Assembly: GCA_025266875.1 (NCBI GenBank) | Contig: JALLLT010000003.1 | Location: 806,001-870,000 of the forward strand | From: Fennellomyces sp. T-0311 | Lineage: Eukaryota > Mucoromycota > Mucoromycetes > Mucorales > Lichtheimiaceae | Length of the DNA stretch: 64,000 bases | Reading direction: 5' to 3' | Shown here: piece after piece, positions 12,540 to 22,396 of the stretch | Numbering within the stretch: the stretch's first letter is position 1 | Layout: the number at the start of each line of letters is the position of its first letter | Translations under genes and position numbers: made by a program | Notes under the pieces: model-generated | What the model was told of the DNA's origin: nothing | Seen by the model: only the letters and a program-made list of their open reading frames with translations | Databases searched by the model: none

Positions 12540-14188
12540 TAGCGTGGGGACTTGGGTTATGATACGAAAATGTTTAAAACGGAATATTGACGTTACACTA
12601 ATATTTTGTATGCTCTCCCTTGGCTTTAACGACAGCCTTGCAGTGATCTGGCGCACTACCCACGAGAAGAGCCTGTCAGTTCAGTGGCCAGTTTATCCCG
12701 CTCCCCGCAAAGTGCAACCTTTAGCTCTTTGGTCGAAAAATGAGCTCGACACTTCCTGATGTTCTTTTCTAAGACATTCCATACATGCTCAATGGAATTT
12801 AGATCACGACTCTCGGTAGGCCCAGAAGTTTTGCCCTCTGATACAAGATTTCTCCTTATATGGCCACCAGTATGACAGTTATCGCCATCTTTTTGGAAGA
12901 TAAGCTCTCGGCCAGTATCTTCTGTGACTTTTTTCAGGTACGGGGGGAAGTGACTGGCGAGGCAGATGACATACGCTTTTAGATCCACATTGCCATCGAT
13001 AAAGACCAGCGACCCGAAAGCCTCCTGCCCAAAAACAGTTCCAAACCATGATCGGTCCTTTGCTAAACTTGTATGTTGGAATGATATGGCGTTTTTCATA
13101 TCACTCCGTTTGTCGTCTGATGACGCATGCCCCTCCATCATTGCCTGGAACTGTGAATCTGGATCCACCGGAGTAGGTGACGTTGGTCGGTGGTGAAACA
13201 ACCACAGATGATAATAATAGATGATATTTCTTATCGGATAACGCATATCGGTTCAACGTAATCACGAAGTGTACTTACATAGTAACTTGCCTGCTCGGGT
13301 TAAGGATGACATCGTATGAACGAATGGGATAAACGCAACAGGACATGGAGTTGATTCAAATATAACAATGCGGCCATTACACTGCAAGGCAAATGTCCAA
13401 GACATCCTCAGATCCGCATGATCAGAACAAAGGAAAGGTCCTATATGTGCTCTATCCACCAGCAATTATGAAGACGAAACACTATCTAAACTGCTACCGT
13501 TGATTCAATACACAAAAAAGATATAAAAATACAGAGCGTTGCATTCAATAAAGCATATCCGAAACTTCAAAGATACTTTTATTAGTCTCTTTTATTCTCT
13601 GCACCGTTTGATCCACCCTAAGTCCACTGCTCCATGGCCCAATTCTTGCGTACTTTGGAACAAGCAAGCTGTCGAGCTATCTGCTTACGCACCAGAGCTG
13701 GCTTTCGAGCGGCCAAAGCCGTCCCTCTTCAAATACTTGATCACCGTGTTTCTGGAGACCGTAATGCCTGCACTCTCAAGTGCTGATTGGTGAAAAAAAT
13801 ATGGCTCCATTGGATTGCGTCTTGCACTGAGCTGGAGGGCAATTCGATTTGTCTTGTTCAATTTTTTGGGTCGCCCACTTCTAGGTTTATTCCTGACAGT
13901 ACCGGTCTTTTCCGACTTCTTGATGACACTATCGATGGTGTTGCGATTTATCCCGGTAATGGATGAAATCTCAACGGATTTGATATTGGCCAATTTCATG
14001 CCGATGATCTGATCTTTTTCTGCTTCTGTAAGCTGTCTGCGTTTCTTAGGAATGTTGTTGGTGATATTGCGAAAGGTCATTGTGATGTAGAGTAAGAAAA
14101 GGAGTGGCAACATACATAAATGCTAAATATTTTGTTTTCTTTTACTTCCAAATTTGGAACTTCCGAATACTTTTTGGGCGGGAGTGTA
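12540..14188 (-). mobile_element. decayed Tc1/mariner-type transposon
   Basis: The minus strand encodes a Tc1-like transposase in broken frames. About 14075-13690 holds the helix-turn-helix part (LTEAEKDQIIGMKLAN ... TGINRNTIDSVIKKSEKTG) and the GRPKKL linker. About 13250-12660 holds the catalytic part, including FIDGNVDLKAYV, a degraded second-Asp segment (QKDGDNCHTGGH) and SRDLNSIEHVWNVLEKNI, which corresponds to the family's S-P-D-L-N-P-I-E motif. The right end near 14156-14188 (GGAACTTCCGAATAC ... GGGAGTGTA) resembles a Tc1 terminal repeat next to a TA, but no matching left repeat is clear, so the left border is approximate. A ~200-bp stretch near 13260-13470 is out of frame with the rest. 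Non-autonomous. Confidence 0.75.
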
Positions 14189-15867
14189 CACAAGAACAGT
14201 CGCAAAGGCAACAACTTGCAATTCAGAAGCTCACTATTCTTCCACCCTCGTTGTCTACTCCTTCAATCCAATCACAATACCAGCTCAATCACGAGAAGAT
14301 AATCAAGATAGACCGCATAGTCTACTTCACAGTAGCGCGACACGCTATTTGCAGCATCATGTTGACCATATCAGCGGAAGCGCCAGTGGAATAGTTCGTT
14401 CCACTGTTGTTTACTTTGAACAGGACACGGCTGTTGCTTGCAGACTTGTACGACACACTTGGCGTGAAACTCTACTTAACTGCCCTTTCCTGTGGTATGA
14501 GCTTCAGGTCTGTGGTTCTAATTCTGCGCAACAAAATGTGCTCCCATTCCAAGACCCTGCTTCCACAGTGTCACTACATGTTCAAGACTGCATTATTCTG
14601 GTAACCTTGGTGACATAAGCATAATGAACATGTTTGATTCCCCGCAGCTTCAACTATTGGAGATCACTGATGTTGGCATATGCCTAGAGTCGTGCACCGA
14701 CAGACCGATACCATAAAGTTGACGCGCTCTTAGAAACCGTGGATGGCAGTAATTGTGCCGATTCCATTTATAGCGTACTGGCTCATGTCCAGGAAACGCT
14801 ATCGAGCTGAGGCTGAGCGAAGCTTATATTCCTGTACATATCTGGCTAAGGCATGTTCTGTCGAGCTGCCCTAATCTTACAACCCTTATTTGCAACGTCA
14901 ATTCCCTATGGAGATGTCTATATAGCGTCTTACTCTCCTGATACGGTTCAAAATCAACTATATCCGGAGCTGAATGCCAATTGATGTGCCAGAGCTACTA
15001 TTGAAGTGTTGCCACACCTACGATACCTCAGAGTATGCTCGGATATCGTGGATAATGCGTATAATATACTTCAACCACTTGGAGAGCACTTTCCCAAGAT
15101 TGCAGTAATAATTATTGATCTATACTTGCTTAACCTCAATTATGACCGTCCTGTATTGCAGAAAATAGCGAACCTGGAAATACTCGACAGTGGATTAGAA
15201 TTCATCGCGCTACATTACACCGATCGGTAATTCCATTACTTCCACGACTGGAAAGAAGCTCAGATACTTTGTATGCCGTGTACACTGCTTCGCAAAAAGG
15301 GAATTACAGTATCAACTCTCTCTGGCGCGTCCTGTCCACTTCTATCATGAAAAAATGGCGGCTCTTTCAATTCGGTTTAATGAAGACCGATCGCTGTACG
15401 CAAACACTTCGGCAATCTTGCGCTGCAGTCCCAATATGGAGCCATTTTTTAAAAGTAAAGCGTATCCACCGGAAGACGATGACAAAACAGCCACCTCAGA
15501 AAAATAAAATTCAGAAAAAATTCGGCCATTAAAAAATTCAATTTGAACGTTGACTTGAATTCTTTCTGACGGTTTCGTGCCGGCATTGTAGCCAACACCG
15601 TTCACCAGCAGCTTTCAGAGGCTCGGAGGCATCTGGAGGCTTTGGATTCTCAGGACATAGCGTAGTTTTTCCTTATGCTCTTCTTTGTACTTCAACATGA
15701 TTTCACCGGGCATAGATTTCTTATCCCGATCACAATAAAAATACAAAAAAAAGAATTTTTTCTGAATACAGGATAATAGCTAACGGGATCCATTATATAC
15801 ATATTGCTTTTGCTCATAACCATTGGCATTGCCATCTTTATTAAAGCATATTCATCGCATTGCACAT

Positions 15868-16277
15868 TCAGTTTTGCTTAGCAGTGGCTTTCTTGGAGCG
15901 TTTGTTCGGTGCTGGTACTTCTTCTGCCGTTGCCATCCTCGCCATTTTGACCGCCTTCGCGGGTCGACCACACTTTTTTTTTCTGTACGTTTCGTATAAA
16001 ACAGTAGTGTAAAGATGATATTCATTTGTAGTTACTTGCAATACATACCTGTTGCTGTCTTGCTCTTGCCCTTGTCGTTGGCAACTGGTTCCAATTCTTG
16101 ATGCTCGTTTCGAGGTTTCGTGCGTCCGACCAAAGATTCGTCCTCATCGTCACCGGACAGCATAGCTTCGAAGTCGCAAGCATCCACGCCCAGCTCATGT
16201 ATTGCATCATCATATGTTTGCTGGTCGATTACATTGCATGTGCCTTGACTGCGAAATGAACGACATTCTCTTAGCAA
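15868..16277 (-). pseudogene. coding fragment inside the CACCT element, basic C-terminal tail
   Basis: A minus-strand frame without ATG (open back to a stop near 16293) encodes an acidic stretch (FEAMLSGDDEDESLVG). After a probable intron (donor near 16037, acceptor ending at 15983) it continues into a lysine-rich tail with a KKKCGRPAKA segment resembling an AT-hook, ending at a TGA at 15870. The frame fits if the donor is GTAACT. No known family was recognised. It may be the C-terminus of a protein encoded by the autonomous parent element. Confidence 0.35.
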
Positions 16278-16341
16278 CTGTTTACAAAGCTCCTAACTCG
16301 AGCTCTACCTCACTACAAAAATCAATGGCCCGTATCCGTAT

Positions 16342-16512
16342 ATGACAGAATCTGGAGCATCGAAGTACGTTGTTGTGGACATAAACGGCATAGCTGGCTT
16401 TGCTGGACGTGCACAAGGATCGGATACAAGACAATACGTGTACTGGGTGCGTAAGAATAGTTCACCAAATGAAGATCTGCCTATAGATTATAAATTGCAA
16501 TATATACGATAA
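16342..16512 (+). CDS. 56-codon open frame inside the CACCT element, unrecognised
   Basis: ATG at 16342, TAA at 16512. The frame is also open upstream of the ATG. Composition looks coding (SKYVVVDINGIAGFAGRAQ ... YVYWVRKNSSPNEDLPIDY) rather than random AT-rich sequence. It lies on the strand opposite the basic-tail fragment at 15868-16277. It could be part of an element-encoded protein cut off by internal deletion. No function is proposed. Confidence 0.3.
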   Translation: MTESGASKYVVVDINGIAGFAGRAQGSDTRQYVYWVRKNSSPNEDLPIDYKLQYIR

Positions 16513-17247
16513 AACTAAAGTATTTAGTCTTTTTATCTCTGAATATTTTAGGAATATTTTTTGAACGTCTGAATATTCTTTGAATTTTTTTTTGAACAAC
16601 TGAATTTGTCACTAAATATTTTACGAATGTCTGAACGTTTTCTGAATTTTTTTTTCCTGAGGTGAGCAATAATAACACAAAATATTTTTGATGCTCATGG
16701 CGAACTTGGGAAAATTGTGGGTCTTGTTTCTGGACTCTCTCGCTTTAAAATACGTTGCACTCATCAAGAAATTAGAGCAATATGCAGCAAGGCAACATTC
16801 ACTATGGAAGTTGGATATTTGTAGGTTTATAGGCATGACATCAACATTGATACACCTCATTACGAAAAACAATAGCGCCGAGAAGTTTAGTTTAATCCAA
16901 TGTGATCCACAGATGTCTAAATTGGGCCTTCAGGAGTTCTTTCACTTGCTTGGAAATTTACAGCATCTCACATCTGTGGACATAGAAGAGATGAAGCTAA
17001 ACGACGTGTTGCCCGAAATTTAGCTGAACCAAACAGTTTGAAAGTTACATCCCTTTCTTCGGATTTCTCGATTAACGATAGACGGAAGAAGCCATTATAT
17101 GACTGTCTACACGATGGTTTCTGTATGTACGGTTCTTTGTAACTATATGTAGTTTATTAGTAGCATACATAATAACAAGCTATTATTCATATCAACTGTA
17201 TGATAATATGTGTGTCTTATATGTTGATATCTCCGCAATGATACAAG

Positions 17248-17359
17248 TGCTGTGAACCTTCGCTTTTTCCTCGACTTTAACGTCACTTTTTACTTACACC
17301 CGCTTTTTCCCAAATCCTAGACGCTTCATCCACGCAGCGAAAAAGGGAGGCTCACTATA
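17248..17359. mobile_element. small MITE related to the element at 56831-57778
   Basis: Left end CTGTGAACCTTCGCTTTTTCC and right end AAAAAGGGAGGCTCACTATA form degenerate terminal inverted repeats. They resemble the CAGTGAACCCCCGCTTTTT repeats of the TA-flanked element at 56831-57778. Total ~110 bp, no coding potential. Confidence 0.4.
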
Positions 17360-17643
17360 TATGCAGTCAAGCTATTGGAGACAGTGTAAAATAGACATAT
17401 TCATGCAATACAAAACGTTTAAGGAGACGCGAGTATCTTGTTTGAAGTATATAGCTGATTTGTTTTTATACGCTGTTGTATAAAAATAAGTTCTACGCAA
17501 AATAGTGTCCACGATTTGGGATATAATAAAGGAAATAGAGAGGTGGGTTAACCAGATACAAATATAAGCCTCTGACCTGGGCTTCTGACAAGGTATTATC
17601 AAGATAACTGAGGTCAAGTTAATTAGTTCATTTTCTTTGATAA

Positions 17644-17819
17644 TTGACCATGACCGAAGGTCCTGATGGTCGATGAATAACTGTTCGAGGAGGAGCGAGG
17701 AGGCAAATGTTATCGGCCGTTTGCAGCGTGCCACAGACCTTTATTCGTATATGGAAATAATTTGTTTATAAAAGCGGGTGATACTATACTACTGTTCCTC
17801 TTTAGCCGTTAAGAAAAGT
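17644..17819 (+). repeat. DIRS left inverted terminal repeat
   Basis: Positions 17702-17819 are inverted relative to 22397-22516, including the shared TTTATAAAAGCGGGTG box. The outermost 68 bp (17644-17711) are not shared with the right end but are the exact reverse complement of 18037-18104 in the internal complementary region. Confidence 0.85.
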
Positions 17820-17904
17820 GTTGGCATAAGAGTTTGATGCTTTCTTGTGTGCTTTGTTTTTGTTTTTGTTTTTTTTTACAAAGTTTCTTTGAGGTATACA
17901 GTTG

Positions 17905-17906
<2 letters not shown>

Positions 17907-17943
<37 letters not shown>
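17907..17943. repeat. (AT)n microsatellite
   Basis: About 37 bp of uninterrupted alternating A and T between the DIRS left repeat and its internal complementary region. Confidence 0.9.
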
Positions 17944-17946
<3 letters not shown>

Positions 17947-18036
17947 ATATGAATGAATGAAGAAAGAAAAGAAAGAGAGAAAAGATAGAAGAAAGCATAA
18001 TTTTAGAAAGATAATGTTTGGGAGGGTGGGCGTGGA

Positions 18037-18136
18037 AACATTTGCCTCCTCGCTCCTCCTCGAACAGTTATTCATCGACCATCAGGACCTTCGGTCATGG
18101 TCAACTGTTCATCGTCGTCGCTCGTCGGCAAATGTT
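18037..18136. repeat. DIRS internal complementary region (ICR)
   Basis: The 100-bp block is the reverse complement of the left outer end (17644-17711, 68 bp) followed by that of the right outer end (22507-22540, 34 bp), overlapping by 2 bp. This two-part complementarity is the diagnostic DIRS-1 layout and is thought to template circle formation during replication. Confidence 0.88.
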
Positions 18137-18749
18137 GCTTCGTATAGTGTCTTGTTCTTTTTTGAGCCCGACCAGGATGGATGTTTAGTGCAGCCATCGT
18201 CGCTGAACACCTGAGTGAATTGATTTGTGCTTTGTCGTGAGACCACAAATGATAGTGCTGTTCGAACGTTGAACGTCGAGACCAGTTGCCGCTAGTTAAG
18301 ATATCGTCGATATTGGCCCCTAACTTGAGGGTGTGGTATCGCTCAATTGGAAAGCTTCAAATGACGAGACCAAAAATAAGATAATGTTTTATTGAAGAGA
18401 ACTACTCTCTATTTATAATGATGATGAGTCGGGACGGAGAAGGTGAATGCTTTTCTATCAGAGCCGAATCCGTGTTATCGCCGTAATCCCTAATGACCAT
18501 ACTGCCTTATTACGAAGGAGCGGATAATCATGCAGAGACTGAGTTAACGTGAATGGTCCTTCTTGAAGTCTGAACCCAGATCAAGGTCTCACTGACACAC
18601 AAGCCAGTGAACAGGCCAATAGATAATTGTGCGGTTGTTGATGTCGAAATAAAGGAACGGATGTAACAAAGGCTGAGATGGAAAGGTCTGTAGACAATGG
18701 ATGACTGGTATGTCAGGATACGACAGAGGGCTGTTGTTGTTGCTTCCGC

Positions 18750-19664
18750 TCATACCGAATGTGGGGTGTGTTGTGAGGATATTCCTGCTCCAGCCATTGC
18801 CATTTTGAACCAATTTCTGAGCCGATCGCTTGTCAGATTGTTGTGTGGCGGAATGCAGCTGATGAAAAGCTTGTCAGCTGATGGTGGTCGGTGTTTCGCG
18901 GAATCTTGCAGATAACGAAATGTGCAAAGGACGGGACATAGATCTTCATTTTCTTCCAGCTTTGGAATTGCGAGACTGTCTTTTGATCCACCTTCTTTGA
19001 CATCGACTGCCGTGAGAACCATTTCTACTGGCCAATGACTTTCCGTATGGAATACAAAGTGCACTTTCGATAGCGTTCTGGCAAAATCGGAAGCTGGGCG
19101 CCAACCGGTGGCCAAACATAACAAGGCGTGGGTCTTCATACCTTTTTGTTGAAGTGACAGTGAGTTCCATGGCTTGAGTGTTGCCAAATAATCAACCAAT
19201 TGAGAAATGTCCCAACGAATGGTTTTGTCCTTGCGTGGCACTGGTTGTTTGCGTTTCAACCCCTTGATAAACCTCATTGTTTCCGGGAGCTTCCCAAACG
19301 GAATACCGTGAATTTGCGGTGTACATCTGGAAATAGCTGTACGTACTCCTTGAATGGTTCGTGTGCTCATTTTTGCTGAGGCCAGATCAGCAAGGCAGTC
19401 TAATCGGTCTTGCCAAGTAGCTTCGGATGGGTCGATACGATGTTGGGTGCACCAAGTTGCATAAAGTTTGAAGCTTGCTTTGTATGCTTTTCGCGTGTTT
19501 TTGCTGTCAGCAGCTTCCATGATTTCCAATACTCTCGGGGACAAGCCATCGTTCACTTGCTGTTGTCGTCTAACAGCCATGCCATCAGCCTGGAAGGTCC
19601 TGGCAGCCTGTAGCGCGCCTTCGCTATCTGGTGTAGTTCTCCCCACCATGACTGTGTCTGCCAT
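18750..19664 (-). CDS. DIRS tyrosine recombinase (YR) frame, truncated at the HxxR motif
   Basis: Likely a separate frame overlapping the RT end, starting at ATG 19664. N-terminal helices (ADSKNTRKAYKASFKLYATW ...) form the core-binding domain. The catalytic region has LCLATGWRPASDFARTL (first Arg) and, at the end, HTPHSV followed by TGA in place of the expected Arg of the H-x-x-R motif; downstream codons in the same frame still read AEATTTAL, as in intact relatives. A CGA-to-TGA change therefore removes the second catalytic Arg and the Tyr. The enzyme would normally insert the circular cDNA. In this copy the frame is continuous with the RT frame because of a one-base insertion at 19902-19905. 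Confidence 0.75.
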   Translation of the reverse strand: MADTVMVGRTTPDSEGALQAARTFQADGMAVRRQQQVNDGLSPRVLEIMEAADSKNTRKAYKASFKLYATWCTQHRIDPSEATWQDRLDCLADLASAKMSTRTIQGVRTAISRCTPQIHGIPFGKLPETMRFIKGLKRKQPVPRKDKTIRWDISQLVDYLATLKPWNSLSLQQKGMKTHALLCLATGWRPASDFARTLSKVHFVFHTESHWPVEMVLTAVDVKEGGSKDSLAIPKLEENEDLCPVLCTFRYLQDSAKHRPPSADKLFISCIPPHNNLTSDRLRNWFKMAMAGAGISSQHTPHSV

Positions 19665-21506
19665 TGTGGTGTGACCAGCACAAAGTTCCAAACCCTCTGC
19701 CATCGAGCCCATTTTATGACTTGATTGACAAGTTTCCATGGTGGGAAGGCGTATGCATTCGGTGGCCATCGATGTTGGAATGCATCTTGTGCGACTGCTT
19801 GTCCGTCGGGGTGAAGCGAGAAGTATCGCGGTGTTTGATGATTGTTCTGAGCGGCAAACAGATCGATGGATCTCTTTCCGAACCGCTGTTGAATCAGATT
19901 GAAAATCTGCTAATGGTAGCCTGTATTCGTGTTGTGGATGCAACTGAATGCGACTGAGCTTGTCGGCCAGATGGTTTTCGACCCCTGCAATGTGGTTTGC
20001 AAACAGTCGAATCTTGTGTTGTTGACAGATTTTTGCGATGCTTTTTGTGAGTTGATGCAGATGCGGATGTTTTCGAGACCCTTGTTTGTTGATGAGAGCG
20101 CAGGTTGTAACGTTGTCCGACCAGACTTGTACAATCTTCTTTGTCCATCGTCCAGCGTTTGCTTGAACTGCATGGAGCACTGCCCGAAACTCCTTCCAGT
20201 TGATGGACATCTCTTGTTCGGCTTTTGTCCAATGACCAAAACCTTGATATTTCTCGCTGTGGAAGCCCCAGCCACTTCCGCTCGCATCGGAGTGCACGAC
20301 TACGTCTGCTTGTTCGGGAAGGATGGATCGTCCGTTCCATGCTTTTAGATGATCGAGCCACCAGGTTGCATCTTGTTGTACTTTCACTGGAACTGGGACG
20401 AGAAAATCCCAACTCCTCTTGACGTTGAGTGGTGAATCCAATCCGTGGTGAATGGTCTTGATCATGTTCCATGTTCTGCTCCTGGCCATATACACTGCTG
20501 GGATTGTGGATTGCAGAAGACCTGCAATTGCTGCGATGCGTTGGATGGACAACTTGTCCTTCTTGAGAAAGGCCTGGACATCCTTCTTTACCTTGTGAAC
20601 CTTCTCTTTCGGCAGTTCGAGTGTCATTTTCTTGGTATCGACCTGGAACCCCAGAAACGTTTGCACTTGTTGCGGTTTCCAACAACATTTGTCCTCGTTG
20701 ATCAAGAACCCCAATTCTTGTAAGTGTGCTTTCAGAATTTGACCATGCTGTCTGGCTTGTTCCTTGCTCTTGCCCAGTAGGACAAAGTCGTCTAGGTAAT
20801 AGCAAAGTCGGAGACCTTGAGCTCGAAGTGGTTGTATCACCCGAGATACCAATTTGGAAAAATGGCGTGGCGCATGGGCCACCCCGAAGCAATATGTACG
20901 GAATGAGTACACTTTGTCGCGCCACCGAAAGCAAACATATTGACGGTCCTTTGGGGAGATGTTCAGATGTAAGTACGCTGTCTTCAGATCGCATTTGACC
21001 AGCCAATCGTTTAGACGTACCATCTGTCGAAGGGTCGGTAAGCCTTCCATCTTGAAATGTTCGGGCTTGATGAAGGTGTTGAGAACTGAACAGTCCAGAA
21101 CTGCTCGAACTTTGTTGTGCTGTTTCAGAGGGAACAGGTAGGATTGGATGTGCATTTTCTGGGGTAGAATCTCCTCGATCACTTTCTGTGACAAGAACTC
21201 CTCCACGGCTTGGTCCAGCAGTTGCGAATTTTCCTGTGACATGTGTAAGCGATGGTCTTCTTGTCCCACTATCCGTGGTGGAATTGATGAAAATGGAATA
21301 CGCACCTTGCCCGATTTCAATGCCAAGGTCCATTGGTCGGTGATCCCGTGTTGTTTCCAGACTTGATCTGAAACATTCTGAAGGCGGACTCCCACCAGTA
21401 CCGATAAAGGCAAAGGATGTTGCGCCTGTGTTGTAATCAATTGATGGCAACGCTTTCCTCTGAGCAATGGACCAATGGCGTTGGCGATATCTGCGCCATT
21501 GTTGCA
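19553..21506 (-). CDS. DIRS reverse transcriptase/RNase H (with MT-like segment), one frameshift
   Basis: From 21506 the minus frame encodes the RT: KVRAVLDCSVLNTFI, LVKCDLKTAYLHLNIS (first Asp), YCFGVAHAPRHFSKL and the active-site LCYYLDDFVLLG (YLDD). RNase H follows with Asp in VVHSDASGSGWGF, Glu in INWKEFRAVLHAV, Asp in VQVWSDNVTTCALI and Asp in GVENHLADKLSRI. After the extra T of a TTTT run (19902-19905) the true frame shifts. It then encodes SIDLFAAQNNHQTPRYFS, DAFQHRWPPNAYAFPPWKL and so on to a TGA at 19553, the conserved DIRS segment often annotated as methyltransferase-like. No ATG opens this frame; it directly follows the gag TGA in the same frame. Confidence 0.85.
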
Positions 21507-22379
21507 TCAATGCGATGCTGATCTGTTTGAGGTAGTGTCGGCGCTCGTACCACCTCCTGAGTAGTTTCCCCAAGCTTTTTTGTTGTGGCCGCGGAATGAC
21601 TGGCCGCCACCGCAAAAATGGTTTGTCCCAAAGGGTCTAGATCCGCTACTTCGACCGCGTGGTTTGTTGTTTGTGTTTGAATGGGCGACGGTGATGATTC
21701 GGTGGTGTTTCCAGTTGCGCGCTTCATCATGGAAGCGTTGGCAGAACTCTGGCCCGAACAGCATTGCGTCGAATTCTGCTGAGCTCTCGACTTCTTCGCA
21801 GGCTGCAATGAGATTTGGACTCCAGTGCGCCGATTTGGCCAATTGTGTTCGCCGTTCGAGGCGGATGCCTTCGGCGGCATGGAATCCGAGCGAGAGGACG
21901 TCTTGAAGCTTGCGCGCCATGGATGCCACGGAAGCTGCGTCTGCTTGTTGGGAAAGGTCTGTCGACTCCAAGAAATGAAGGGTGTAGCACACCGGCCGGA
22001 GAGTCTGATAGACCTCTTTTTGGATTCGTGCGAGCTGTTTGTCTCGACCTTTCGCATCATTGGTGAAGAAAGGTTGTAATTCTGCATCGTTGTCTGGAAT
22101 TCGTAGGAGTCCTGCTTCAGGTTCAGGATTTCTGCGTAATAGGGCCTTCACTGTAGAGGCAGCGAGGCGATTGTCAATTCTAGGGTATCCGACAACCTCT
22201 TTGACGGTGTTTGCGACAGGATAACTGCCTGTGTTTTTAGTTTCCCGGGCGGAAACAAGTGGTGTATCAGCAAGCTCTTCTCTGTCCGGTTGTAAGAGTG
22301 CGCGATAAAGTTCGGAAATGTCAAAAGTATCTGGGTCTGTGATTCGCGACTGAGGAGTGATGTTTTCTTCAGTGCTCAT
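21507..22379 (-). CDS. DIRS gag-like protein
   Basis: The first frame of the element on its sense strand: ATG 22379, TGA at 21507, 290 codons. The sequence is hydrophilic with predicted helices (DRIFDISELYRALLQPDREE-like start) and a Gly/Ser/Arg-rich C-terminus (GRSSGSRPF, NYSGGGTS), as in DIRS ORF1 proteins, which lack clear zinc knuckles. The next codons after the stop continue in the same frame into the RT, so gag and RT could be one polyprotein broken by a CGA-to-TGA change or linked by stop readthrough. Role inferred from position and composition only. Confidence 0.65.
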   Translation of the reverse strand: MSTEENITPQSRITDPDTFDISELYRALLQPDREELADTPLVSARETKNTGSYPVANTVKEVVGYPRIDNRLAASTVKALLRRNPEPEAGLLRIPDNDAELQPFFTNDAKGRDKQLARIQKEVYQTLRPVCYTLHFLESTDLSQQADAASVASMARKLQDVLSLGFHAAEGIRLERRTQLAKSAHWSPNLIAACEEVESSAEFDAMLFGPEFCQRFHDEARNWKHHRIITVAHSNTNNKPRGRSSGSRPFGTNHFCGGGQSFRGHNKKAWGNYSGGGTSADTTSNRSASH

Positions 22380-22396
22380 ACGTTGGCGGTCTGCCA

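Larger units (their letters stand above)
15492..16664. mobile_element. CACCT-ended DNA transposon, probably CACTA-like, non-autonomous
   Basis: The left end reads CACCTCAGAAAAATAAAATT and the right end is its near-perfect inverse (AATTTTTTTTTCCTGAGGTG), about 25 bp of terminal inverted repeat. The element is flanked by AGC on both sides (15489-15491 and 16665-16667), a 3-bp duplication as expected for CACTA-type elements. Termini starting CACC rather than CACTA make the superfamily assignment an inference. Inside are coding fragments on both strands but no transposase core was recognised. The right ~180 bp has repeated CTGAAT/CTGAAC-T-run units, which may be subterminal binding repeats. Confidence 0.7.
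14390..17022 (+). pseudogene. plus-strand F-box/LRR gene, decayed and split by a DNA element
   Basis: This plus-strand region encodes F-box-like CRLVRHTWRETLLNC (about 14435-14495, compare VCRYWRNTLLECPEPW in the gene at 39515), then LRR-like pieces (LPHLRYLRVCSDI and HFPKIAVIIIDLYL at 15006-15150), then C-terminal repeats to 17022 (LGLQEFFHLLGNLQHL). Stops and frameshifts interrupt it before 15200. A 1173-bp element (15492-16664) lies inside. If the element and one AGC are removed, one frame runs through the junction from about 15440 to beyond 16790, reading EDDDKTA then IITQNIFDAHGELGK. The gene was therefore partly coding when the insertion took place, or decayed mainly upstream. Confidence 0.6.

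Noticed and set aside
19894..21615. 573-codon minus-strand open frame overlapping the DIRS RT
   Set aside because: Its product is Ser/Arg-rich with no motifs, and it overlaps the RT/RNase H frame that contains YLDD and the RNase H acidic residues; it is a frame shadow.
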